Counted from the stretch's first letter, positions 18,546 through 29,074 are shown. The stretch: 50,948 nt of DNA from Thioalkalivibrio nitratireducens (GCA_011390385.1 JAABSN010000002.1:1-50948), one strand, 5' to 3'. Notes: generated from the letters alone by a model not told the origin. Made by a program: numbers and translations.

Positions 18546-18940
18546 GTTCATCCCCCGTCGTGTTGTAGAAATCGCCCCGATGGCCGCGCCATGAATTCCA
18601 GCCGTCCCACTGGAACATTCATGCAAGCTCGTTACAGGATCGCCTGGCCGTGCACTCGGTCACGGCGTTGGACCACATCGGAATGGACCACGCTGTGGCA
18701 CGATCATTGGACTTGTGCCGGCACACTTGGCGATGTCCCGCAGTCACCGACCTTTCGCCATACCCGGTCACGGATCATAGGCTGCCGGACCCCGCCCTTC
18801 AACACATCGCGAACGGCCACCCACTGCATCCCCGGTTCTTGACCCGCGAAGACCCGGTGGCTGTTTACCGGGGGCGCAATAACCAGTGGCCGCCGGCCAT
18901 CCGTCGACCAACACGGGCTGCACGCCGCCCGTTGCCGTCA
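18546..18940. other. Intergenic region between ppsR and the DUF2934 gene
   Basis: Nearly 400 bp downstream of ppsR on the minus strand and upstream of the DUF2934 gene. Small open frames overlap here without ribosome binding sites. No convincing repeat or terminator was seen. Confidence 0.5.
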
Positions 18941-19744
18941 TCACGCGAGTTCCGCGCGGACCCGGGTCGCAATCTCCTCCACCGAGAGGTGCGTGACTTC
19001 CAGCCGCGGGATATGCTCGCGATACAGGAACTCGTCGATCGCAAGGCACTCCTGGCGACACTGCGGCAGACTGGCGTAGCGGCTGCCAGGGCGTCTCGCC
19101 TCCCGGATGTGTGCCAGCCGCTCGGGGGAGATCACCAGGCCCAGAAGGCGTCCGCGCAGGCCGCGCAACGAACGGGGCAGCTGCGTGTCCCCGCTAAGAT
19201 CCTCGGGAATCAGCGGGTAATTGGCGGCAAACATGCCATAGTTCATCGCCAGGTAAAGGCAGGTTGGCGTCTTGCCCGAACGTGACACCCCCATGAGCAC
19301 CACCTCGGCATGCCCGATATCGCCAGTGGCCAACCCGTCATCGTGCGCAAGGGTGAAGTTCAGGGCCTCGATGCGTCGGTCATAACGCGCGAGATCACCC
19401 ATCCCATGGGCACGTCCGGAAACCGACTCGGCGGTGCGCTGGAAGACCTGCTCCAGTTGTTCCAGATGATCGGAGAAGATATCCAGCACCGGGACCGGAG
19501 ACTCCCTGAGCTGTGCCCGCAGGGCCGCATCCGCAAACGTCGCCACGACCAGTGCAGGCTGCGGCCCCGCACGAATCCGTTCGAAGCAATCTTCCATGTG
19601 CGCCGCACTGCGCACGAAGGGCCGCAGATGCCATCCCGGGTGGAGCCCCTCGAACTGGGTCAGGAGTGTACGCGCCAGCGTCTCGGCCGTGATACCGGTC
19701 CCGTCCGACAGCAGGTAGACCTGAGGCTGATTGGCGTCAGACAC
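18941..19744 (-). CDS. ppsR: PEP synthase regulatory protein PpsR (kinase/pyrophosphorylase)
   Basis: A 267-residue member of the DUF299 family. It inactivates PEP synthase by ADP-dependent threonine phosphorylation and reactivates it by phosphate-dependent dephosphorylation. Motifs: [18 protein letters not shown] at the N terminus, the P-loop-like [15 protein letters not shown] near residue 152, and YPLIPED. It starts inside the last codons of ppsA (8-bp overlap), so regulator and target are translated together. Confidence 0.95.
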   Translation of the reverse strand: MSDANQPQVYLLSDGTGITAETLARTLLTQFEGLHPGWHLRPFVRSAAHMEDCFERIRAGPQPALVVATFADAALRAQLRESPVPVLDIFSDHLEQLEQVFQRTAESVSGRAHGMGDLARYDRRIEALNFTLAHDDGLATGDIGHAEVVLMGVSRSGKTPTCLYLAMNYGMFAANYPLIPEDLSGDTQLPRSLRGLRGRLLGLVISPERLAHIREARRPGSRYASLPQCRQECLAIDEFLYREHIPRLEVTHLSVEEIATRVRAELA

Positions 19745-22091
19745 GTTTCATCGTCTCCGCGAGCCGTTCCCAGGTGGGAATCAGCGAATCCGGGTTCAAC
19801 GACATGCTTTCGATCCCCTCCGCCACCAGCCACTCGGCGAGGTCCATATGATCGGAAGGGCCCTGCCCGCAGATGCCGACGTACTTGCCCTTGCCACGCG
19901 CGGCGCGGATGGCCATGGACAGCAGTGCCTTGACCGCATCGTCGCGTTCATCGAAACACGACGCCACCAGTGACGAGTCGCGATCGACACCAAGCGTCAG
20001 CTGAGTCAGATCGTTGGAACCGATGGAGAAGCCGTCGAAAAATTCGAGGAACGCATCTGCGAGCAGCGCATTGGACGGGATTTCACACATCATCACGATC
20101 TTCAACCCGTTCTCACCGCGCTTCAGGCCTTCTTCCTCCAGCACCCGGATCACGCCTCGCGCCTCGGTCAGCGTGCGAACGAACGGCACCATCACCTGCA
20201 CGTTCTCCAGACCCATGTCCTCGCGCACGCGCTTGATGGCCCGACACTCGAGCGCGAAGGCCGGGCGGAAGGTATCCGACAGATACCGGGCGGTACCGCG
20301 GAACCCCAGCATCGGATTCTCCTCGTCCGGCTCGTAGGCCTTGCCGCCCAGCAGGTGCGCATACTCGTTGCTCTTGAAGTCCGACAGACGAACGATCACC
20401 GGTTCCGGCGCAAACGCCGCCGCCAGCGTGCCAACCCCTTCGCTGAGACGGCGCACGAAGAATTCCACCGGGTCATCGAAGCCCGCGACCCGTGTCGCGA
20501 TCTCGGCGCGCACCTCTTCGGGCACGTTGGGGTAATCCAGCAGGGCGAGCGGGTGGATACCAATGTGGCTGTTGATGATGAACTCGAGCCGCGCAAGGCC
20601 GATTCCGGCGTGCGGCAGACGGGAGAAGGTGTACGCACGCCCCGGGTTGGCGACATTGAGCATCAGCTTCACCGGCAGCGTCGGCAAATCGCTGACGCCG
20701 GTACGCTGAATATCGAATTGAATCAGGCCGTCGTAGACGTAACCATCATCGCCCTCCGCACAGGAAACGGTTGCATCCATGCCATCTCGAAGCACCTCCG
20801 TTGCATCGCCGCAGCCCACCACGGCCGGAATCCCCATTTCGCGGGCAATGATCGCCGCATGGCACGTCCGTCCACCCCGATTGGTGACGATTGCGGAGGC
20901 CCTTTTCATGATCGGCTCCCAATCCGGATCGGTCATATCCGCGACCAATATGTCGCCGGATTCCACCGTATGCATGTCATCCGGAGATTCCACGATCCGG
21001 ATTCTTCCGGATCCGATGCGCGCTCCGATGGCGCGTCCGGTAACCAGCGGCTGCTGGTCATGGGATGCCAGGCGATAGGTCTCGCTGACGCCAAGCTCGA
21101 CCCGACTCTCGACGGTCTCGGGCCGCGCCTGCACGATCAACAATTCACCGGTCTCGCCGTCCTCGGCCCACTCGATGTCCATCGGCATGCCATAGTGGTC
21201 TTCGATGGCCACTGCATACCGCCCGAGCAACTGTGCCTGCTCATCGTTCAGACAGAAGCGAGAGCGCAGCTTCTCGGGAGTGTCTTCGATGCGGGTACCA
21301 CCGCCATCGGTCAGTACCATACGGATCGCCTTGCTGCCGAGCGTGCGGCCGATGATGGCCTGCTTACCCGCGCGCAGGGAGGGCTTGAAAAGCTGGTATT
21401 CATCCGGGTTGACCGAACCCTGGACCACTGTCTCGCCAAGGCCCCAGGCTCCGGTGATGAATACCGCGTCGCGGAAACCCGTTTCCGTATCGAGCGTGAA
21501 CATGACGCCGCTGCAGCCGATATCGGATCGGACCATGCGCTGGACCCCTGCCGACAACGCAACCTCATCATGCGCGAAGCCCTGGTGCTCGCGGTAGGCA
21601 ATGGCACGATCGTTGTAAAGGCTGGCAAACACCTTGCGCAGGGCAGTCAGCACCTCGTCGATGCCGCGTACGTTCAGGTAGGTCTCCTGCTGTCCGGCAA
21701 ACGACGCCTCGGGAAGATCCTCGGCAGTCGCCGAGGAACGCACCGCCACGGGCACATCTTCCCCCATCCGCGCGTAGTGCTCACGCACGGCCTGCTCGAG
21801 CTCGTGCGGCAAGTCGGCCTCCTCGATCCATTCCCGCACCTCCCTGCCGGCCACCTGCAGCGACTGGATATCGTCGATGTCCAGCCCCTTCAAGCGCTGC
21901 TTGATCCGCTCGTCCAATCCACTCTGTGCCAGAAGTGCCCGGAACGCATCTGCGGTTGTCGCGAATCCACCGGGCACCCGCACCCCTGCCTCGGCAAGGT
22001 TGCCGAGGAGCTCGCCCAGCGAGGCATTCTTGCCGCCCACCTGCGCTACGTCTTTCATCGTGAGTGCGGCCAGATCGATTACCCAACTCAT
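19737..22091 (-). CDS. ppsA: Phosphoenolpyruvate synthase PpsA
   Basis: A 784-residue enzyme that makes PEP from pyruvate and ATP in gluconeogenesis. The N-terminal ATP-grasp domain starts [16 protein letters not shown] and contains [20 protein letters not shown]. The swivelling phosphohistidine domain has [21 protein letters not shown] (catalytic His), and the C-terminal barrel has [16 protein letters not shown] and the CGQGPS segment with the active-site Cys. Length is typical. AAGGAG precedes the ATG. Confidence 0.97.
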   Translation of the reverse strand: MSWVIDLAALTMKDVAQVGGKNASLGELLGNLAEAGVRVPGGFATTADAFRALLAQSGLDERIKQRLKGLDIDDIQSLQVAGREVREWIEEADLPHELEQAVREHYARMGEDVPVAVRSSATAEDLPEASFAGQQETYLNVRGIDEVLTALRKVFASLYNDRAIAYREHQGFAHDEVALSAGVQRMVRSDIGCSGVMFTLDTETGFRDAVFITGAWGLGETVVQGSVNPDEYQLFKPSLRAGKQAIIGRTLGSKAIRMVLTDGGGTRIEDTPEKLRSRFCLNDEQAQLLGRYAVAIEDHYGMPMDIEWAEDGETGELLIVQARPETVESRVELGVSETYRLASHDQQPLVTGRAIGARIGSGRIRIVESPDDMHTVESGDILVADMTDPDWEPIMKRASAIVTNRGGRTCHAAIIAREMGIPAVVGCGDATEVLRDGMDATVSCAEGDDGYVYDGLIQFDIQRTGVSDLPTLPVKLMLNVANPGRAYTFSRLPHAGIGLARLEFIINSHIGIHPLALLDYPNVPEEVRAEIATRVAGFDDPVEFFVRRLSEGVGTLAAAFAPEPVIVRLSDFKSNEYAHLLGGKAYEPDEENPMLGFRGTARYLSDTFRPAFALECRAIKRVREDMGLENVQVMVPFVRTLTEARGVIRVLEEEGLKRGENGLKIVMMCEIPSNALLADAFLEFFDGFSIGSNDLTQLTLGVDRDSSLVASCFDERDDAVKALLSMAIRAARGKGKYVGICGQGPSDHMDLAEWLVAEGIESMSLNPDSLIPTWERLAETMKRV

Positions 22092-22164
22092 TCTTTTCTC
22101 CTTGGTGGATGCTCGTTTGCGAAGTCACGCTGTGCAGGCCTTACAGCCCGTTCCATTTTCGTTG

Positions 22165-24252
22165 CTAATCGTCAACGATCGGATCCTCGGTCAAGAGCAC
22201 ATAGGCCTTGTAGCGGGCGCTGATAGTGTTGATGTACGCGACGGGCTCACTGCCCCGGACGTAACCGTGACGCGCTTGGGAAAAATACTTCCGCTGCGAC
22301 AGCAGCAGCATCGCTTTCTCGACATGATCGAACCAGCGGTCCTGATCCCAGCCCTTCTGGTAAGCAAGACGACGCGCATCCATCAGGTGGCCGAGGCCGG
22401 CGTTGTAGCCGACCAGCGCGAACCATACCTGATCAGCAACCGGAAGGTCGTCGGCAAACTGCTGTCGGACCCAATCAAGATAGCGGATACCGCCGCGTAT
22501 GTTATCCGCAGGATCCTCGATGTTCCTGACACCGACCTGTTCCGCGGTGCGGGGCATCAGTTGCATCAGCCCGACTGCGCCCATGGCCGAGCGCGCATCC
22601 GGATCAAAGCGGCTCTCCTGATACATCTGGGCCACAATCAGACGCCAGTCGAACTCATGAGGTTCGGCGTACCGGCGCACCAGGTCATCCCAGGGAGATA
22701 GCTGCCCGGCCGCGCGAACCCGCTCGTCGATCTGCCGGCGAATCGTCTGCGTATCCTCGAAATAGCGCCGGTACAGGATGTTGTAAAACGTACTGCGGTG
22801 TTCCTTCCGAAAGAACTCGTTCAATGCCGCCAACAGGGCTTCATTCGCGGCGTGCACAGCCCACGCGTGGGGAATCGGCGAACCCGCCTCGAACTGCCGC
22901 ACGATGTCGTCGCGGCGCGCCAGTTCCACCCCAAGAAGATGCCCCTCGGCCACGGCATGATCGAACTCTCCGGCGATGAGCCTGTTGATGACATCTTCGA
23001 GATCGCCGCCAGTTCGTGGCAATGGGGCCAGGGAGAAATCATGATCCCGGGACAGGACCTCCAGTTCATTCCAGAAGACACTCTCGGCAGAGGCGGCAAC
23101 GGTACTGCCGGCCACATCATCCCAATCCGTGACTTCATCGGCAGCGCCAGGACTGACGAGATACGGCTGGGCGTGATGCCAGGGATCCGTCAATTGGACA
23201 TTCGGCACATCCCTGATGCTACCGGGCTCCAGGAATCCGCCGGCGATGTCGGCGCGCCCCTCCTCCAGCCATTCGAGCGCCACGTCCGGGTGGGGCGGCA
23301 CGACCACCTCCAGACGCATCTGATGTTCCTCCGCAAACCGCCGCGCGAACTCGTACTCGAACCCCGCCAGTTCGCCGCGCCAGAGGAAATAGGATGCTGC
23401 CGTGTTGGGCAGAAGGATGCGCAGGGTGCGCCGATCCTGCAGCCCGGGGAGATCGTCGACGTAGCGGGCCTCACGAGGGCGGGTCAATTGCTCGGTGGTC
23501 AGAAACCGATTGAGCGCGGCGAGCAGTTGCGGAGTTTCCGAACGCACCGCCCAGGCAATGGACTGCCTTTCTCCAAGCGCGAAGGCGACACGCAGGTCGT
23601 CGCGGTAACTCAGGTACATTTCGGCAATGTTGCTGTCACGAACGGTGGCGTCGATCTCGCCAGCGACGAGCATGTCCAGCGTCGTCTCATCGTCGAAATG
23701 ATCAAGGCTTGGAAGGAGGTGGATATCAGGGTGTTCATTCCGCAAGCCGCTCAGTGTCTCCCAGAACGACGTTGCCTGATCCACCATGATCCGGCGCCCC
23801 GCCAGGTCCCCGACCGACTCGATGCTATCGTCGGCCGCCGCGACGAGCACCACCTCGTGCACATGATCGATAGGCAGGGAAAAATCCACTCGTTCCCGAC
23901 GGCTGTCGGTCACCGTGAGGTTCGCGGCAACGATATCGGCCCTTCCCTGCTCCAGCAAAGGCAGCATTTCCCTGAGGCGGAAGACCGGCACCAGCTCGAG
24001 ACGCAGGCCGAGCGAGGTGGCAAAAGTCTCGGCGAGCTCCCGCTGCTGGGCTACTGGGGAACCCTGTCGCGGCAACGACGGTTCACCAAGGGCTGTGCCT
24101 GGCACCACAACCCGGAGCGTACCGCGCTCCAGCAGGGCATCGAGATCCCCGGTGTCGATCCCGCTGCCGTAGAGCGGCCCATCGCCCTGTTCCCCACAGC
24201 CTGGGGTTGCCAGAAACAGCAGGGCGAGCATCAAAAACCAGCGTGTCAGCAT
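22165..24252 (-). CDS. MltF-like lytic murein transglycosylase with two SBP domains
   Basis: A 695-residue envelope protein. A hydrophobic start ends in TPGC, so Cys19 is a likely lipidation site, though the lipobox is imperfect. Two solute-binding-type modules follow (about 38-270 and 275-500; markers RGTLRVVVPG, GRADIVAANLTVT, RRTLRILLPN, GRADIAGGFLE). A C-terminal SLT domain has the catalytic Glu in YQESRFDP near residue 545, then GAVGLMQLMPRTAEQVG and VGYNAGLGH. E. coli MltF has one SBP module and one SLT domain; the extra module makes this about 180 residues longer. It would cleave peptidoglycan at the outer-membrane inner face. Confidence 0.88.
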   Translation of the reverse strand: MLTRWFLMLALLFLATPGCGEQGDGPLYGSGIDTGDLDALLERGTLRVVVPGTALGEPSLPRQGSPVAQQRELAETFATSLGLRLELVPVFRLREMLPLLEQGRADIVAANLTVTDSRRERVDFSLPIDHVHEVVLVAAADDSIESVGDLAGRRIMVDQATSFWETLSGLRNEHPDIHLLPSLDHFDDETTLDMLVAGEIDATVRDSNIAEMYLSYRDDLRVAFALGERQSIAWAVRSETPQLLAALNRFLTTEQLTRPREARYVDDLPGLQDRRTLRILLPNTAASYFLWRGELAGFEYEFARRFAEEHQMRLEVVVPPHPDVALEWLEEGRADIAGGFLEPGSIRDVPNVQLTDPWHHAQPYLVSPGAADEVTDWDDVAGSTVAASAESVFWNELEVLSRDHDFSLAPLPRTGGDLEDVINRLIAGEFDHAVAEGHLLGVELARRDDIVRQFEAGSPIPHAWAVHAANEALLAALNEFFRKEHRSTFYNILYRRYFEDTQTIRRQIDERVRAAGQLSPWDDLVRRYAEPHEFDWRLIVAQMYQESRFDPDARSAMGAVGLMQLMPRTAEQVGVRNIEDPADNIRGGIRYLDWVRQQFADDLPVADQVWFALVGYNAGLGHLMDARRLAYQKGWDQDRWFDHVEKAMLLLSQRKYFSQARHGYVRGSEPVAYINTISARYKAYVLLTEDPIVDD

Positions 24253-25139
24253 CGGCGGTCCCGGACCATCGAGAGGAACAGCCCTTGTTATAGCCGATCA
24301 CTGACAGGTTCTCCTGCAGGAGAATCCGCCGAACGAGAACGAGTCCTGCGTTACCTGCCGTGTTTTCAGGCACTCGGCACCTCTCAATGATGAAAACGCA
24401 GGCTGCCAATGAGCGCGGCGACTTCCGTCGCACGGCGTGGGACACTGCGGAAACACGGATGGCCGGCCACACGACGCGGTTCACGATTTACAACACCATA
24501 CGCCATGGACTGCCGTGTCATGAGGTAACCGGGAGGAGTTTCATAGCCGGCGGCACATTACCCCGCAATGTTACCCGGGGATTCAGCGAAGGCGTCGGGT
24601 GCTGAAATTCCCGCGCAGCAGAACACGCTCCAGCGTTTCAGCCGACGCCGGGTAACCACTGCCGGCAGAACGGGATCTCCGGCCAGGATCGACCGTGAAG
24701 GGAAAATCCGTCAGAAGAACAGCATGACGCTGATCGAGGCCATGATCGGCGCACCAGCCACGATGGCAAGGGTGAGCACGCACACGGAGCAATCTTTGAA
24801 ACGTCCGGAACGAAAAATCTTCAAGGCTTTTCTCCACATAAGCCAACAAACCCACTTGGCGCCCAGCATCAGAGCCTGACAGAATGAGAACCGTGCCGCA
24901 ACCCGTGAGGTCATCGACCCGGGCGCCTTCGACAGGATCCGGAACCGAGCAATGCGCGACACATGAGCCATACACGCCCGTCAATACTGGCAAGCAGTCT
25001 AGAGGCGGCGGTTCCGGGAACCCATGATCCATGTCACTAAACTCGATGATTGCCTGATTCCATCGGTGTCGGCCGTTTCCCGGGCCGATCGCCGCATCGG
25101 GTATGCTTCAGGCGTGTTCGTTATTTCAGGAGTTACTGG
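24253..25139. other. Long intergenic region upstream of the Fur-family gene
   Basis: About 890 bp between two divergent genes. The only open frame with any protein-like character is on the minus strand at 24711-24971 (listed separately). I found no tRNA, riboswitch or repeat I could support. Confidence 0.45.
24711..24971 (-). CDS. Possible small membrane protein, unrecognised
   Basis: An 86-codon open frame. The encoded peptide has a basic N terminus (VSRIARFRILSK), a Trp-rich hydrophobic stretch (ALMLGAKWVCWLMWRKAL) and a strongly hydrophobic C-terminal stretch (VCVLTLAIVAGAPIMASISVM), as a small two-helix membrane protein would. There is no clear ribosome binding site and I do not recognise a family, so it may be spurious. 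Confidence 0.25.
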   Translation of the reverse strand: MAHVSRIARFRILSKAPGSMTSRVAARFSFCQALMLGAKWVCWLMWRKALKIFRSGRFKDCSVCVLTLAIVAGAPIMASISVMLFF

Positions 25140-25610
25140 ATGGCCACGAGGCAAACCATGGACGCACTCGATACCGCCGAACGGGTCTGCTCCAGACGCG
25201 GCGTACGGCTCACCGCTCTTCGCCGTCGCATCCTGGAACAGATTTTGCAGACCGACGGCGTGATCAAGGCCTACGACCTGATCCACCATCTGAGCTCCGC
25301 CGACCGCAGCATCAAGCCACCGACGGTGTACCGCAGCCTCGCGTTCCTGCTCGAACAGGGCTTTATCCACCGCATCGAGAGTCTGAACGGCTTTGTCGCG
25401 TGCAATCATCCAGGCGAGGCCCATGACACCCTGCTCATGCTATGCGACGCGTGTGGGCACATTCATGAGATGCACCTCGAACACATCAGTCACGCGCTGG
25501 ACTGCATCGCCGAGGAACAAGGTTTCGCCATCAGCGCCAAGGTGGTCGAATTGCATGGGCTCTGCAGCGACTGCCAGCGCGCCGACAGGAAGTCGGGCTC
25601 AACGGTCTGA
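25140..25610 (+). CDS. Fur-family metalloregulator, Zur-like
   Basis: A 156-residue Fur-family repressor. The N-terminal winged helix contains RRGVRLTALRRRILEQIL and IKPPTVYRSLAFLLEQGFIHRIES. The C-terminal dimerisation domain carries two CxxC pairs (CDAC and CSDC) that would hold a structural zinc, plus HDTLLMLCDACGHIHEMH. The wording SLNGFVACNHPGEAHD and the moderate length are closer to Zur than to Fur or PerR. ATG 25140 follows CAGGAG; an in-frame ATG at 25158 is an alternative. Target genes are not evident nearby. Confidence 0.8.
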   Translation: MATRQTMDALDTAERVCSRRGVRLTALRRRILEQILQTDGVIKAYDLIHHLSSADRSIKPPTVYRSLAFLLEQGFIHRIESLNGFVACNHPGEAHDTLLMLCDACGHIHEMHLEHISHALDCIAEEQGFAISAKVVELHGLCSDCQRADRKSGSTV

Positions 25611-25637
25611 AACGCGGGACCCTTGGCAGACGGTTCA

Positions 25638-26174
25638 ATGGCTCGAGACATACAGCAACAAGACAGCAATGCGCCTCTGACCGCCTTGCCGCCGTTACTG
25701 CGGCACGATTCCCGTGTCGTCATCATGGGCAGCTTCCCAGGAAACGCTTCGCTCCGGGCGCGCGAATACTATGCCCATCCCCGCAATCAATTCTGGCCCA
25801 TCGTGAGCAGACTGCTGCAGCACCCGCTGCGTGAACTGTCCTACGCGGAACGAACACGCTACCTGCTCGATCACCGCATCGGCCTCTGGGATGTCTATGC
25901 GAGTTGTCTGCGCAATGGCAGCCTCGACTCTGCGATTCGATCGCCCGTCCCCAACGATCTCGCCACCCTCCGGGTCATGGCTCCGGAACTGCGGCTCGTG
26001 ATCCACAACGGCGCGGAAAGCGCCCGGCGGATGCGGGAAATCGAGCAGCTGGGGCTTCCTGCGATCCGCCTGCCCTCGACCAGCCCGGCCAACGCCCGCG
26101 TCGACCTGGAAACCAAACTCGCTCTCTGGCGCGAAGCGTTGACCGGGGCAGGGGTGCTCCCCGGGGGGTCATAG
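25638..26174 (+). CDS. DNA-deoxyinosine (hypoxanthine-DNA) glycosylase
   Basis: A 178-residue protein of the uracil-DNA glycosylase superfamily, family 6. The N-terminal active-site region reads VVIMGSFPGNASLRAREYYAHPRNQFWPI, and the C-terminal motif is LPSTSPANA; both are typical of hypoxanthine-DNA glycosylases, which remove deaminated adenine. The start at 25638 is preferred over an upstream TTG at 25623. It begins 27 bp after the Fur-family gene and may be cotranscribed. The stop lies just before a very GC-rich 130-bp gap. Confidence 0.85.
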   Translation: MARDIQQQDSNAPLTALPPLLRHDSRVVIMGSFPGNASLRAREYYAHPRNQFWPIVSRLLQHPLRELSYAERTRYLLDHRIGLWDVYASCLRNGSLDSAIRSPVPNDLATLRVMAPELRLVIHNGAESARRMREIEQLGLPAIRLPSTSPANARVDLETKLALWREALTGAGVLPGGS

Positions 26175-26306
26175 GACTCGCGCCCCCCGGGCGGGCGGGG
26201 ATCGTCCGGGGATTACCGCCCCCGCTGCGCGGCGCTCGCGGGCACCTCGTGCTCCCGCAATGCAGAGGGACACCCGGAAACGTGCGTTCTCGGCTCGCCC
26301 TTTCGT

Positions 26307-28439
26307 TCAGGGGCGGTGGTAGAGCCGCACGCCCACGAGGAAGTTGCGGCCCGGAGCGGGCTCGAAATGGCGTCCGAAACTGGCGTTGATGCGAAGATTG
26401 TCGACGGTATCGGCATCGAGCAGGTTGTTTACTGCGAGAAATCCCTCCGCACGCAGCGGACCATGATCCCAGTGTCTGCCGATACGCGCGTTGAGCAGCG
26501 TCTGTGCACCGATCCGGACAGTATTGGCATCATCGGCGAACCGGTCGCCCGTAAAGAGCAGGTCGGAAATCGCGAACCAGCGGCCGTCGCGCCAGGCGGC
26601 CTCGAGAAACAGTTGCTCCCGGGGCAGGCCGGGCAAACGATTGCCGTTCCGGCGCTCGCCGCCGACGACGAATTCCCGATAGCGGAAGTCGTTCAGACTG
26701 ACGGCCGCACGCAGATTCCATTGCGGGTGCGGCCGCAGATCCAGTCCGATCTCCAGCCCTTCGCGGGCGGTTCGACCCGCGTTGCGGTAGAAATTTCGCC
26801 CATCTTCGTCCAATTGGAACGGTACCAATTCGTCGCGCACTCGGGCTGCGTACGCGGTCACGTCGTAGCTGAGGATACCCGTCTCACCGCGCACGCCCAA
26901 TTCCATACTGCGCGCGTTCTGCGGCTCCAGGTCGGGGTTGAACCCACCGGCGCCGGAGGGATTGGCGAACTCGGTGAAGGTCGGGGTCTCGAACGCCGTG
27001 GCCACATTGACGAAGGCCTGCTGACCGGGCCGCCAATGCCAGATCAAACCGCCGCTCATACTCGTCTCGTCAAACACACGCCGGCCAGACAGGTCCTCGC
27101 CTCCCGCCCGAAGGCGGTCGTCGATCCCGAACCGGATCCGGTCGTGACGCAGGCCAAACGCGAGGTTCCAGTCATCGCCAAGCAGCGTGTCGGTCTGCAC
27201 GAAGATACCGCGAGTGCGAGCTCGTTCTCGCTGATCCAGTGCCAGGGGACCGGCCACCGGCTCACCCATCGGGTTACAGGATGCCTCGAGGGCAGCGTTG
27301 ATGCAGTTTCGGGTCCGATCGTCCCGCTGTTGTTCCAGGTCCAGACCGAACAGCGCCCGGGTCGGACCGAAGTCGCGCTCGTAACCGACACTCAAGCCAT
27401 GGAAGTCACGCTCGTAGGCCACCTGGCTGCTGCCGAAGAATGGCAGCTGCTGCGCATAGTCGCGGTGGGTCATGAAGGCATTCAGCCGCAGCCGGCCCTG
27501 CCCAAGGGACTGCCGCCACTGTGCGCCCAGTGTCAGTTGTTCGGCGGATTGTCGGCTGTCCAGCCGCAACGCCAGCGGTGCCGCGGCACGGCGGTCGGTT
27601 GCCGTCTCGGCCCGAGTCAATGCACCGGGATCCTCGGTCAGCGGGGCGTCCAGATAGCGCAGATGGAGGTTCAGGTCGCCCGATTCGAACGCCTGTGCCG
27701 TGTGCAGGCGCAGCAACCGTTTCTCCGCGCGCGACTGGTCCCGGTAGCCATCGAAGCGCAGATCGTGAAACGTCAGCGAGTAGGAACCCGATGCAGACCC
27801 GGCCTCGCTGGTGGCCTCGAGACGCTGGAAACCATGGCTGCCGCGCAGTACGCCGCCCCCATGTCCGCGTGGGTTGCTGCCGTCACGGGTCGAGATGGCT
27901 ACCACGCCTCCGGTCGCATTGCCGTAAAGAGCCGCGTTCGGCCCACGCAGCACCTCGATCGAATGGGCATTGAGCAGGTCGATGGCGTCCACCTGTGACT
28001 GGCCATCGGGCGTGGTCTCGGGGATGCCGTCCTGCAGAATCCGCAACCCGCGGATCCCGAACGGGGCACGGGCGCCGAACCCGCGGATGGAAACGCGCAC
28101 GTCCTGGGCAAAGTTGTAGCGGTTCTGCGCGAATACTCCGGGAATCCGGTTCAGGGCCTCGTCCATCTGCAGCCCCTGCCGTCCCTGGGTTGCATCGTCA
28201 ACATCAACCATGTCGACCGCGGCGGGAAGCTCGCTGAGCGGCATGGCCAGGCGCGGCGCAGTGACTGTAACCGTCATCGGCTCCAGCAACTCCTGCGCAA
28301 GAACCGGCGCCGCGGGCAACCCGGCACAAAGCAGGACGAAGGGCAGCAGAGTACGACGGGCCGCCGGGTTACGACGCGGGAAGAGCGTCCGCCAGTAGCT
28401 GCCTGGCGACGGAAAACGTTGTGCCCGAAAACTCACCAC
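26307..28439 (-). CDS. TonB-dependent outer-membrane receptor
   Basis: A 710-residue receptor. A basic, then hydrophobic signal sequence (RRTLLPFVLLCAGLPAAPVLA) is followed by a TonB-box-like MTVTVTAPR. The plug domain spans about residues 60-175 (IRGFGARAPFGIRGLRILQDGIPE, IEVLRGPNAALYGNATGGVVAI), and the remainder is a 22-strand-type barrel ending in NFLVGVRLYHRP. It starts at GTG 28439, overlapping the preceding gene by 7 bp. Such receptors import ferric siderophores, haem, cobalamin or other metal chelates; the ligand cannot be assigned. No TonB/ExbBD or ABC genes lie beside it. Confidence 0.93.
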   Translation of the reverse strand: MVSFRAQRFPSPGSYWRTLFPRRNPAARRTLLPFVLLCAGLPAAPVLAQELLEPMTVTVTAPRLAMPLSELPAAVDMVDVDDATQGRQGLQMDEALNRIPGVFAQNRYNFAQDVRVSIRGFGARAPFGIRGLRILQDGIPETTPDGQSQVDAIDLLNAHSIEVLRGPNAALYGNATGGVVAISTRDGSNPRGHGGGVLRGSHGFQRLEATSEAGSASGSYSLTFHDLRFDGYRDQSRAEKRLLRLHTAQAFESGDLNLHLRYLDAPLTEDPGALTRAETATDRRAAAPLALRLDSRQSAEQLTLGAQWRQSLGQGRLRLNAFMTHRDYAQQLPFFGSSQVAYERDFHGLSVGYERDFGPTRALFGLDLEQQRDDRTRNCINAALEASCNPMGEPVAGPLALDQRERARTRGIFVQTDTLLGDDWNLAFGLRHDRIRFGIDDRLRAGGEDLSGRRVFDETSMSGGLIWHWRPGQQAFVNVATAFETPTFTEFANPSGAGGFNPDLEPQNARSMELGVRGETGILSYDVTAYAARVRDELVPFQLDEDGRNFYRNAGRTAREGLEIGLDLRPHPQWNLRAAVSLNDFRYREFVVGGERRNGNRLPGLPREQLFLEAAWRDGRWFAISDLLFTGDRFADDANTVRIGAQTLLNARIGRHWDHGPLRAEGFLAVNNLLDADTVDNLRINASFGRHFEPAPGRNFLVGVRLYHRP

Positions 28440-29074
28440 ATGTAGGGCATCATCCGCCCCATGCGCCCCATGGTCGAGTCGATGGAGGTGGTCATGATGT
28501 CGATGTTGACATTCAGGCGGCGCATTTCCTCGGCCATGACCGGCACCCCCGCCATTTTGCCGTCCATGGAGTCCATGGTCGCGGCGATACGCCCCATGTC
28601 CCCGCGCATCGCACGCATGTCCTCGCCCATCGCCGGCATCACCGCGAGCATCTCGCGCACCTCATGCAGTACATCGCGGGTGTCGTGGAGAATCACCGCC
28701 AGCGCATGCCCGGCGTTCAGTGCACCGTCCTCCGCCCGGGCAACGTCGGACCTGAGCCTTTCGATGCGGTCCCTGAAGGCCTGTACGTGGTGTCCGGGCC
28801 GCGCGTCGGGTTCCGCGGGCGCTGGTTCGGCCACCGGCGGAACCTGCATCGGGGCTGCGTGCGGCCATCCCAACTGCTGCGCCGTGGCTTCCGTAACGCC
28901 AAAGGTATGAGACAGCGCATAGAGACCCAGTGCCAGCGTCAGCAGAAACAGCGCCACGGTCCAGCGAAACAGGCGTTCCAGCCGCTGCAGCCTGCGTTCA
29001 CCGGCAACGGCGATGCGGGCGAGATCGGTGATCGCCTCCGAGGGATCATTGAATCGCATTGGGGTCTGGTCCAT
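28433..29074 (-). CDS. Met-rich membrane-anchored coiled-coil protein, unrecognised
   Basis: A 213-residue protein with one transmembrane helix (WTVALFLLTLALGLYAL, near residues 40-56), so most of it lies on one side of the inner membrane. A Pro-rich linker (PPVAEPAPAEPDARP) leads to a long helical region and a C terminus crowded with methionine (MGEDMRAMRGDMG, MGRMGRMMPYMW). I do not recognise a family. Start 29074 is preceded by GGAG at 10 bases; an in-frame extension to 29119 is possible. Its stop is overlapped by the TonB receptor start, so the pair is translationally coupled. Confidence 0.7.
   Translation of the reverse strand: MDQTPMRFNDPSEAITDLARIAVAGERRLQRLERLFRWTVALFLLTLALGLYALSHTFGVTEATAQQLGWPHAAPMQVPPVAEPAPAEPDARPGHHVQAFRDRIERLRSDVARAEDGALNAGHALAVILHDTRDVLHEVREMLAVMPAMGEDMRAMRGDMGRIAATMDSMDGKMAGVPVMAEEMRRLNVNIDIMTTSIDSTMGRMGRMMPYMW

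Noticed and set aside
20355..22223. 622-codon plus-strand open frame opposite ppsA
   Set aside because: Antisense to ppsA with no ribosome binding site or family similarity.
22798..24390. 530-codon plus-strand open frame opposite the MltF-like gene
   Set aside because: Antisense shadow of a gene with clear domains.
24586..24660. Partly complementary GCGTCGGGTGCTGAAA / TTTCAGCCGACGCC stretches
   Set aside because: Imperfect and without a T run or gene end nearby; not convincing as a terminator.
26316..27998. 560-codon plus-strand open frame opposite the TonB receptor
   Set aside because: Composition follows the antisense of the receptor; no supported start.
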